The notes beneath the pieces are model-generated. The model was not told the DNA's origin. It searched no databases and worked only from the letters and a program-made list of their open reading frames with translations. A DNA stretch of 47,576 nucleotides from Prevotellaceae bacterium UBA6417 (GTDB taxonomy: Bacteria > Bacteroidota > Bacteroidia > Bacteroidales > Bacteroidaceae): contig DJPH01000056.1 of the NCBI GenBank assembly GCA_002439755.1, forward strand, positions 1 through 47,576, written 5' to 3'. Position numbers and translations under genes: made by a program. This document shows positions 41,472 through 47,576 of the stretch, one piece after another (the first letter of the stretch is position 1; every line of letters starts with the position of its first letter).

Positions 41472-41846
41472 ATGCAATTGTTATCTTCTTCCATTGAATT
41501 AAAGAACTTGCGGTTTCATGCCGGCCACGGAATCAGTCGGTTGGAACAGTGCGTAGGATGCACATTCCGCGTCAATGTGCGCATAGGTTTCAATATAAAG
41601 TCAAGTGCTTTGGAAGCCGACCGGCTTGAAGGAACACTCAACTATGCTGAATTGTTCAAAGTTATCCAACGCGAGTTCATGCCGACAACTCAGCTCATCG
41701 AGCATGCCGCCTGGCGCGTTGCCAAATCCTTATTGAAGGAATTCGACAGCATCAACACCGTTGACATCGAAGTGGAAAAGCTCAACCCTCCCATTTCTGC
41801 CGATTGCGAAAGTGCTTCCATCAGGTTAAAAATTGAACGCTCCTAA
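41472..41846 (+). CDS. folB: Dihydroneopterin aldolase
   Basis: FolB cleaves dihydroneopterin to 6-hydroxymethyl-dihydropterin in folate synthesis. The 124-residue protein has the family fold and key positions: FHAGHGISRLEQ near residues 14-25 (substrate-binding Glu region), LNYAELFKVI, LIEHAAWRVAKSLL and VEKLNPPI, with the catalytic lysine. It starts the operon folB-B3/B4, with a 12-base gap to the next gene. Confidence 0.93.
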   Translation: MQLLSSSIELKNLRFHAGHGISRLEQCVGCTFRVNVRIGFNIKSSALEADRLEGTLNYAELFKVIQREFMPTTQLIEHAAWRVAKSLLKEFDSINTVDIEVEKLNPPISADCESASIRLKIERS

Positions 41847-41858
41847 ATTATAATCATC

Positions 41859-42533
41859 ATGCAAATAGTTATTTCTACAGAAATCAAGGAGAAGTTTCCC
41901 ACGCTGTGCATTGCCATGCTTGAGGGCGAAGTGAGAAACACAGAAAACAATGATTGTCTTTGGCAAGAGATACAGGCGACAGAAGCGACCTTCAGGCAAA
42001 CCTATACAACAGAAACGCTGAAACAGCGCACTTCAATAGCCGCGACCAGACAGGCCTACCGCGTCCTGGGAAAAGACCCGAGCCGTTACCGGCCTTCCAA
42101 CGAAGCTCTTGTACGCCGCCTGCTGCAGGGCAAAGAACTCTACCATATCAATACTTTGGTTGATATCAACAACCTCGTATCCATTCGCCATGGTTACAGC
42201 ATAGGCGGCTTTGACAAGAATAAAATACAGGGAGACAAACTGATTTTGGGCATAGGACTTGCCAACGAACCCTACGAAGGCATAGGACGCGGCTTTATCA
42301 ATATAGAATTCCTGCCTGTATATCGCGATGCGGCAGGCGGAATAGGAACACCTACCAGTGATAACGAACGCACCAAAATGGATTTGGGCACGCAGCATGC
42401 CTTGTTCCTGATAAACGGATATGACGGGAATCGCAATGCCGTTACATCATGTGCAGAAGACCTGCAAGCCTTACTTGCCAAATATGCGCAAGGAAAAGAT
42501 TTTCGGCTGTTGGTAGAACAATCACAACCCTGA
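41859..42533 (+). CDS. B3/B4 tRNA-binding-domain protein
   Basis: This 224-residue cytoplasmic protein has the B3/B4 domain otherwise found in the beta subunit of phenylalanyl-tRNA synthetase, where it edits mischarged tRNA. Visible marks are TRQAYRVLGKDPSRYRPSNEALVRRLL and the following LVDINNLVSIRHGYSIGGFD. Stand-alone members are common and may act as trans-editing factors, but their substrate is generally not known. It follows folB by 12 bases; no functional link to folate is evident. Confidence 0.8.
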   Translation: MQIVISTEIKEKFPTLCIAMLEGEVRNTENNDCLWQEIQATEATFRQTYTTETLKQRTSIAATRQAYRVLGKDPSRYRPSNEALVRRLLQGKELYHINTLVDINNLVSIRHGYSIGGFDKNKIQGDKLILGIGLANEPYEGIGRGFINIEFLPVYRDAAGGIGTPTSDNERTKMDLGTQHALFLINGYDGNRNAVTSCAEDLQALLAKYAQGKDFRLLVEQSQP

Positions 42534-42738
42534 TGAATCCATGATTTCCGCAAAGAGCTTTTCCCGGGAAGGCCGCACAACCGGATTGCATGGTAAATCT
42601 GAAATGCGGAACGCAGTAAATGGAAAGACATACCGAGCAAATTCAAAATGCAAGGGAGCGTTTCTGACAACGGCCGATGTTAAGATAAACGGCATGCCGG
42701 AAGAATCAGAAAAATCCGCGAACATCACATATTGAACC

Positions 42739-44595
42739 ATGAGACTTCCGGCAGGAATAATCGTTTTTTTGCTATCGGCCATAATGGGAATGGCCGGAAA
42801 CAAGAGAATTGTGTATATGGACATGCGCCCGATATTGAACGCAGACTATACCGACAGTATCACCGTATTGGACATTTGGGACAAGTTGCATACCATAGCC
42901 ACACTACAGGGCATCGTTAACCGCAGCAGTCCGCAATTGTACATCAATTATGTAGTTAACGGCGACATTGCCGTCGATTCATATTGGTGGAACAAATATC
43001 GAAGCAAAGGCATGTGGCTGCATTCGCGCGACACGATGAGCTGCACTTCTGTAGAAAAGGCCGTAAGCATGTTCAAAAACCAACTGAAAGGCGCAGTGGT
43101 CTATGACTCCGAAACCGCTTCGACGAGCAATGTGGCATCGTCCATTGCAGGAATAGACAATTTGATAGCCATACGTTACGACAAGAGAAAAGAGTCATTG
43201 TATTCACGTCTGATAACAAACGGCCCGAAAATACCGGTAAAGGTATGGCTGGTGAATAAAGACGGCTCGCCCGTGTTTACAGGCAAAGGACTGCTACCGG
43301 GCTGCAGCCGCAAATCATCCGGTTCAAAAAAGTGCGACCCCTATCTATGGTTTATCGAGACCTATATGAAAACAGGGCGTTGCGATGGGCGTTATGCAGG
43401 CTATTATTTGGATCAGTCATGGAGAAAAAAGGTTCATAACGCTCCACTGAATCATCATCAGCTTACAAACCACGACTTTTTCATATCGCGCCGCGGTTTC
43501 TTTTTCGACCTTTCGCCTTGGGAAGATGAAGCCGCGACAGATGATATGCTCCAGACTGTAGGTACTGACGCGGCCGTACTGAAAGAAATGTTGAAAGAAG
43601 CCTACGAACTGAAGAAAGGGCGCGAAATGTGCTATATCGGTGGTTTTCCGGCATGGGCATACAAATACACCAAACATGCCGGCGGCAAGCATGGCGATGT
43701 GGAAACGGAATGGCACTTTTCAGAGCTCATCAGTCATTACAACGCATTCAAGGATGCCGATGCCATTGGTTACGGTGCGCTGGCCAATGCTTCTTTCTGG
43801 CAGCATTTCCCCACAAAAAGATACCGGCAACGGTGGACTGACAAGCAGGAATTGCAACGGAAAGGCCTCGTTGACAGCAACGGAAAAGTGCGCACCGACC
43901 GGCAATACATCATTATCTATATGGGTGACTACGATGCTTCATCGTGGGTAAGCCAACGGACGGCCGATATCTGGGACGCACCCGAGCGCGGCCGTCTGCC
44001 CATAATGTGGTGCATCAGCCCTGTTTTATCGGAACGCATTCCGCATGCCCTTCATTATATCAGGCAGACAGCCACGACCAACGATTATTTTGCGGCTGCC
44101 GACAACGGTGCCGGATACATGATTCCCGGCATTGCCGAACACGAAGACATACGTTGCGGCACGACCAACCGCATCGACACATGGGCAGCACATTGCCAAC
44201 ATTATTACAAGAAATGGGGACTTACGGTCAGCGGCTTCATCATAGATGCCAACGGACCGGCCATGCAAAAGCGTGCATTGGATGCCTATTCGAAATTCAG
44301 TCCCAATGGCATTGTTCCTCAAAAAACGCCTCACCGACTGCTTCACAATAATATGCCGATACTGCCGTCCGATTGGGACTTGGTAGATGACGATCCCAAG
44401 AAAGCCGCCAAAGTATTGGTAGACAGATTGCACGCCAGACCGGTACCCTTTCATTGGTACAGGTGCATTTTGAAAACCCCTGCATGGTATGAGCAGGTGA
44501 TACAGGAGGCACAACGATTAGACCCGTCCGTCATGCTCCTGAACATGCCTGATTTCTTTGAGCTTTACAGAATGTGGCTGAAAGAAAAAGGATAA
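42739..44595 (+). CDS. GxGYxYP-family secreted protein
   Basis: This 618-residue protein has a signal peptide (MRLPAGIIVFLLSAIMGMAG) and the two-part GxGYxYP architecture. The N-terminal domain begins with LHTIATLQGIVNRSSPQLYIN. The C-terminal domain has the motif at residues 457-464 as GAGYMIPG, so the second tyrosine of the name-giving motif is isoleucine here. The family is regarded as putative glycoside hydrolases, often in polysaccharide-use loci, with no firmly known substrate. It lies 205 bases after the B3/B4 gene. Confidence 0.8.
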   Translation: MRLPAGIIVFLLSAIMGMAGNKRIVYMDMRPILNADYTDSITVLDIWDKLHTIATLQGIVNRSSPQLYINYVVNGDIAVDSYWWNKYRSKGMWLHSRDTMSCTSVEKAVSMFKNQLKGAVVYDSETASTSNVASSIAGIDNLIAIRYDKRKESLYSRLITNGPKIPVKVWLVNKDGSPVFTGKGLLPGCSRKSSGSKKCDPYLWFIETYMKTGRCDGRYAGYYLDQSWRKKVHNAPLNHHQLTNHDFFISRRGFFFDLSPWEDEAATDDMLQTVGTDAAVLKEMLKEAYELKKGREMCYIGGFPAWAYKYTKHAGGKHGDVETEWHFSELISHYNAFKDADAIGYGALANASFWQHFPTKRYRQRWTDKQELQRKGLVDSNGKVRTDRQYIIIYMGDYDASSWVSQRTADIWDAPERGRLPIMWCISPVLSERIPHALHYIRQTATTNDYFAAADNGAGYMIPGIAEHEDIRCGTTNRIDTWAAHCQHYYKKWGLTVSGFIIDANGPAMQKRALDAYSKFSPNGIVPQKTPHRLLHNNMPILPSDWDLVDDDPKKAAKVLVDRLHARPVPFHWYRCILKTPAWYEQVIQEAQRLDPSVMLLNMPDFFELYRMWLKEKG

Positions 44596-44677
44596 AACAG
44601 CCTTTCCATATAATATTATGTGCTTTTGGCCGTTATATAACCAGACAAAGAAATAAAAACAAGAAAAATATCGGCCT

Positions 44678-44803
44678 ATGAGTGATTTTACCTTTGCAGA
44701 AATCTGTCCTAAAGAGGAAACCGTCATTTTATTAAGAGATTTAGCCCGTATGCTTCAGACTGCAGCTTACAGCCATAAGCCAGAAATGGGCATCGGCAAT
44801 TGA
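44678..44803 (+). CDS. Small ORF, 41 residues, function unknown
   Basis: ATG to TGA encodes 41 residues starting MSDFTFAEICPKEE and continuing VILLRDLARMLQTAAYS, which would form one amphipathic helix. It has no signal peptide or membrane span. The 30 bases before the ATG are A-rich, as is common for Bacteroidetes translation starts. A strong intrinsic terminator begins 23 bases after the stop, which suggests transcription ends just after this ORF. It lies 82 bases after the GxGYxYP gene and may be co-transcribed. I do not recognise the family. An internal TACCTTTG at 44689-44696 leaves the alternative that a small RNA starts within it. Confidence 0.4.
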   Translation: MSDFTFAEICPKEETVILLRDLARMLQTAAYSHKPEMGIGN

Positions 44804-44825
44804 ACATTGATCTTACAGAAGCCCG

Positions 44826-44860
44826 GAGGCAGTGTCGGAACTGGCACTGCCTCTTTTTTT
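44826..44860 (+). terminator. Intrinsic terminator after the small ORF
   Basis: GAGGCAGTG pairs perfectly with CACTGCCTC around a 10-base loop, followed by seven T residues (44854-44860). It is the most canonical terminator in the window. Confidence 0.9.
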
Positions 44861-44894
44861 ATGCCTTTGCCTACATTATTCCAAGCAATCAAGG

Positions 44895-44918
44895 GTATTA
44901 TGCTGTATAACATATTAC
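44895..44918. promoter_or_regulatory. Inverted repeat upstream of the EF-G2-type promoter
   Basis: GTATTATG and CATATTAC are inverted copies (7 of 8 positions) separated by 8 bases. The centre lies about 54 bases upstream of the predicted transcription start, a usual place for a CRP-family activator. In B. thetaiotaomicron the EF-G2 gene is reported to be activated by the CRP/FNR-like regulator Cur (BT4338) on carbon starvation; that this is its site is an inference. Confidence 0.4.
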
Positions 44919-44924
44919 GCCTTA

Positions 44925-44954
44925 TTGCTTTTAAAAATATAAAGAACTAACTTG
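44925..44954 (+). promoter_or_regulatory. Promoter of the EF-G2-type gene
   Basis: TTG (44925-44927, in ATTG), a 20-base spacer and TAACTTG (44948-44954) form an imperfect Bacteroidetes promoter: the -7 box lacks one T. A weak -7 box together with an upstream repeat suits activator-dependent transcription. Confidence 0.5.
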
Positions 44955-45001
44955 CACTCGAATTTTCAATTAAGAATATCCACCATTAAATAGATTTGAA
45001 T

Positions 45002-47158
45002 ATGAAAGTATATCAGACTAATGAAATCAAGAACATTGCTCTTTTAGGTAATGACGGCTCAGGCAAGACAACCCTGACAGAATCCATTCTGTTTGAAAGC
45101 GGCCTGATTTCGCGCCGTGGCCGCGTCTCTATGAAAAATACAGTGAGCGATTATTTCCCCGTTGAGCAGGAATATGGCTATTCGGTATTTTCTACGGTAT
45201 ATCACTCCGAGTATAATGGCAAGAAGCTGAATTTTATCGACTGCCCCGGTTCGGACGACTTTGTAGGCGCAGCCATCACAGCCTTGAATGTTACCGACAC
45301 GGCGGTGATAGTGCTCAACGGACAACATGGCGTGGAAGTAGGCACACAAAACCATTTTCGCTATACAGAGAAGCTGGGCAAGCCCGTCATATTCCTTCTT
45401 AATCAGTTAGACGACGACAAATGTGACTTTGATTCCGTGCTCGAACGCTTGCAGGATATCTATGGGCCGAAAGTTATTCCGGTTCAATTCCCGGTACAGA
45501 CCGGTCCGAACTTTAATAGCATCATTGATGTATTGATGATGAAGCAATATACTTATCCTCCTACAGGCGGAAAGGCTGTAATAACGGATATTCCTGCCGA
45601 ATTGCACGATAAGGCACAAGAAATGCACAAGGCTCTGGTTGAAGCCGCAGCCGAGCATGACGACAGCCTGATGGAAAAATTCTTCGAGAGCGAAAGCCTT
45701 ACTGAAGATGAAATGCGCGTAGGCATTCGCAAAGGACTTGTAGCCCGCGGCATCTTCCCGTTGTTCTGCGTTTGCGCCCGTCAGGACATGGGCGTAGACC
45801 GCCTGCTTGAATTCCTGGGCAATGTCGTGCCTTTCGTTGACGAAATGCCAAAAGTGCATAATACACGCGGTGAAGTAGTTGAGCCTGACGTTAACGGCCC
45901 GACATCCTTGTTTTTCTTCAAGACCGGCATGGAGCCACACATTGGAGAAGTACAATATTTCAAGGTGATGAGTGGAAAAGTGCACGAGGGCGACGACCTT
46001 CAAAATGCCGACCGCGGTTCTAAGGAAAGAATGTCCCAGCTGTTTGTCTGTGCCGGACAAAACAGAATCAAGGTGGACGAACTTTGCGCCGGAGACATCG
46101 GTTGTGCCGTAAAGCTTAAAGACGTTCACACAGGTAACACATTGAATGGCAAAGACTGTGAAAACCGCTTCAACTTTATCAAGTATCCCAATCCCAAATG
46201 CACGCGCGCCATACGCCCCGTCAACCTGCCAGATATGGAAAAGATGATGGCAGCAATCAACAGAATGTCGGAAGAAGATCCTACTTGGGTCGTAGAACAG
46301 AGCAAGGAACTTCGTCAGGTTCTTATCCACGGACAAGGAGAGTTTCATTTGCGGACACTGAAATGGCGCTTGGAGAATTTGGACAAGATAAAGGTAGAAC
46401 TCTATGAGCAACGCATACCCTATCGTGAAACCATCACGAAAACCGCACGCGCCGACTATCGCCACAAAAAGCAAAGCGGTGGTGCAGGCCAATTCGGTGA
46501 AGTACATCTGATTGTCGAACCGTATTACGAAGGAATGCCTGAACCAACGACATACAAATTCAATGGGCAGGAATTCAAGATAACGCCTCGCAGCACAGAA
46601 GAAATACCATTGGATTGGGGCGGAAAGCTCGTATTCATCAATTCTGTCGTAGGCGGTGCCATAGATACGCGCTTTATGCCGGCCATACTGAAAGGCATCA
46701 TGGAGCGGATGGAACGTGGTCCGCTTACAGGTTCTTATGCCCGCGATGTCCGTGTCATAGTTTATGATGGGAAAATGCATCCTGTAGATTCAAACGAAAT
46801 ATCATTCATGATTGCCGGCCGCCAGGCATTCAGTGCGGCCTTCAAAGAAGCCGGTCCCAAGATTCTTGAACCCATTTACGAAGTTGAAGTCTATGTGCCG
46901 GCCGACTACATGGGTGATGTGATGAGTGACCTGCAAGGCCGCCGTGGTTTGATTATCGGGATGACCTCAGAAAACGGATATCAAAAGCTGAATGCAAAAG
47001 TGCCATTGAAAGAATTATCCAATTTCTCCACAGCATTAAGCTCCATTACGGCAGGTAGCGCATCTTTTAACATGAAATTCTCCAGCTATGAACTTGTTCC
47101 AAGCGATGTTCAGGATAAACTGATCAAAGAACACGAAGCTGAAAGTGAAGACGCCTGA
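45002..47158 (+). CDS. fusA2: Elongation factor G paralog, EF-G2 type, with altered GTPase motifs
   Basis: The 718-residue protein has the full EF-G layout: G domain, domain II, III (PDMEKMMAAINRMSEEDPT), IV and V. The GTP-binding residues deviate from canonical EF-G. The P-loop is GNDGSGKT (residues 16-23). Switch I has EQEYGYS in place of the usual ERGIT. Switch II reads DCPGSDDF instead of DTPGHVDF, so the catalytic histidine is Ser84. This matches what is known of Bacteroides EF-G2, an EF-G paralog reported to promote translocation without GTP hydrolysis and to be needed under carbon starvation. I chose the ATG at 45002 over the in-frame TTG at 44996. The gene has its own promoter and terminator. 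Confidence 0.9.
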   Translation: MKVYQTNEIKNIALLGNDGSGKTTLTESILFESGLISRRGRVSMKNTVSDYFPVEQEYGYSVFSTVYHSEYNGKKLNFIDCPGSDDFVGAAITALNVTDTAVIVLNGQHGVEVGTQNHFRYTEKLGKPVIFLLNQLDDDKCDFDSVLERLQDIYGPKVIPVQFPVQTGPNFNSIIDVLMMKQYTYPPTGGKAVITDIPAELHDKAQEMHKALVEAAAEHDDSLMEKFFESESLTEDEMRVGIRKGLVARGIFPLFCVCARQDMGVDRLLEFLGNVVPFVDEMPKVHNTRGEVVEPDVNGPTSLFFFKTGMEPHIGEVQYFKVMSGKVHEGDDLQNADRGSKERMSQLFVCAGQNRIKVDELCAGDIGCAVKLKDVHTGNTLNGKDCENRFNFIKYPNPKCTRAIRPVNLPDMEKMMAAINRMSEEDPTWVVEQSKELRQVLIHGQGEFHLRTLKWRLENLDKIKVELYEQRIPYRETITKTARADYRHKKQSGGAGQFGEVHLIVEPYYEGMPEPTTYKFNGQEFKITPRSTEEIPLDWGGKLVFINSVVGGAIDTRFMPAILKGIMERMERGPLTGSYARDVRVIVYDGKMHPVDSNEISFMIAGRQAFSAAFKEAGPKILEPIYEVEVYVPADYMGDVMSDLQGRRGLIIGMTSENGYQKLNAKVPLKELSNFSTALSSITAGSASFNMKFSSYELVPSDVQDKLIKEHEAESEDA

Positions 47159-47168
47159 CCTATCAGCC

Positions 47169-47214
47169 ACCATCAAAGAAGCCGGTTTCAAAAGAAACCG
47201 GCTTCTTTGATGGT
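47169..47214. terminator. Bidirectional terminator after the EF-G2-type gene
   Basis: A perfect 21-bp stem (47169-47189 with 47194-47214) with loop AAAA lies 10 bases after the stop and 16 bases from the stop of the convergent gene. It serves both directions. Confidence 0.9.
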
Positions 47215-47230
47215 AAGCAGACCTTCAGAA

Positions 47231-47576
47231 TCAATGCGGCGTACAAATCGCACGAAAACGAAATGCCGCGGCATCAACATTGGCAGTTTCACCGGCCTGA
47301 TACCAATACGTATTGCTACGCGAGAAATTGTCTATCGTCTCATCGGCATTCTTTTGATCCACAGGCTTCCAGCTCGTACAGAAAACCGGCTTCCCATATC
47401 TGAAAGTCAAAGCCTTAAGCCATCCTGTCTGAGCCGCGCTTTGATCTGATGAAAAAGAAACCAAATCGCTGAGCTTCCAAATGAGATAGCACAAGTCTGC
47501 ATTTGCACCGCCCTTGTATTCGAGCATATTCCACCCGTTTCTCCGCCCATGCATCAAGGCAGCCCTATGATTGAAG
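47231..47576 (-). CDS. C-terminal part of an unrecognised protein, cut by the window edge
   Basis: The frame is open from the stop at 47231 to the right end of the window without an interruption, so the start lies outside. About 114 residues are visible, ending FRFRAICTPH. They include the tryptophan-rich stretches GRRNGWNMLEYKGGANADLCY and NTYWYQAGET. The end, with a YW motif then FRFRAIC, faintly recalls secreted repeat domains of the Fibrobacter paralogous type, but I cannot assign a family. It converges on the EF-G2-type gene with a shared terminator. Confidence 0.6.
   Translation of the reverse strand, partial: FNHRAALMHGRRNGWNMLEYKGGANADLCYLIWKLSDLVSFSSDQSAAQTGWLKALTFRYGKPVFCTSWKPVDQKNADETIDNFSRSNTYWYQAGETANVDAAAFRFRAICTPH

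Larger units (their letters stand above)
44596..45001. other. Region between the GxGYxYP gene and the EF-G2-type gene
   Basis: These 406 bases contain a 41-codon ORF (44678-44803), a strong terminator (44826-44860), an inverted repeat (44895-44918) and the promoter of the EF-G2-type gene (44925-44954). The rest shows nothing I can support. Confidence 0.65.

Noticed and set aside
42541..42735. 64-codon plus-strand ORF between the B3/B4 and GxGYxYP genes
   Set aside because: It has no clear ribosome-binding site, promoter or recognisable features, and the opposite strand is equally open. It cannot be supported without conservation.
45407..46780. 457-codon minus-strand frame
   Set aside because: Lies wholly antisense to the EF-G2-type gene, and its product has no recognisable domain. 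It reflects codon bias of the real gene.

Overview
The window looks like a chromosomal segment of a Bacteroidales bacterium (Bacteroides/Prevotella relatives). The evidence is repeated Bacteroidetes-type promoters (TTTG, 19-21 bases, TAnnTTTG), a GH97 enzyme of the SusB superfamily, fimbrillin-like and GxGYxYP surface proteins, a T9SS-type C-terminal domain, SUF genes, and an EF-G paralog of the Bacteroides EF-G2 type. I cannot name the species from sequence alone. Almost all of it is coding, mostly core genome, with four or five informative intergenic stretches.

Layout. 1-2.8 kb: GH97 glycosidase convergent with recO. 2.9-6.3 kb: a strong promoter, tRNA-Glu(UUC), rpsT, then korA-korB (2-oxoacid:ferredoxin oxidoreductase). 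6.3-8.8 kb: an intergenic array of eight 23-bp repeats, then gyrB. 8.8-11.3 kb: secreted GH43-like propeller protein and a CNNM/CBS membrane protein. 11.3-21 kb (minus strand): the first half of the division and cell wall (dcw) cluster, mraZ-rsmH-ftsL-ftsI-murE-mraY-murD-ftsW, with candidate MraZ boxes upstream. The usual second half (murG-murC-ftsQ-ftsA-ftsZ) does not follow. 21.3-23.8 kb: asnB (minus) and a 650-bp gap holding a candidate minus-strand small RNA with complete promoter and terminator.

23.8-32.3 kb: three exported proteins on the plus strand: a fimbrillin-like lipoprotein carrying a BspA-type leucine-rich-repeat tail, a fusion of an EEP nuclease/phosphatase domain to a calcineurin-type phosphoesterase, and a 1460-residue modular surface protein. 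Two C8 tracts occur here, one in the lipoprotein's coding start and one just upstream of the 1460-residue protein's promoter. 32.4-32.6 kb: five copies of a 13-bp palindrome at 21-22 bp period. 32.7-38.9 kb: panE; ung and a DUF3109 protein; then sufC-sufD-sufS-rnhB (minus) without sufB.

39.1-41.4 kb: an ECF sigma factor overlapping a one-span anti-sigma-like protein, then a small secreted protein and an outer-membrane barrel, probably one regulated envelope operon. 41.4-44.9 kb: folB, a B3/B4-domain protein, a GxGYxYP protein and a 41-codon small ORF closed by a strong terminator. 45.0-47.2 kb: an EF-G2-type factor whose switch II catalytic histidine is replaced by serine, with its own promoter and an upstream inverted repeat. 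The window ends inside a minus-strand gene that I do not recognise.

Most original candidates: the small RNA at 23.4-23.5 kb, the two short-period repeat arrays (6.5 and 32.5 kb), the small ORF before EF-G2, and the possible phase-variable C8 tracts. I did not find a complete, clearly new multi-gene defence or metabolic system.
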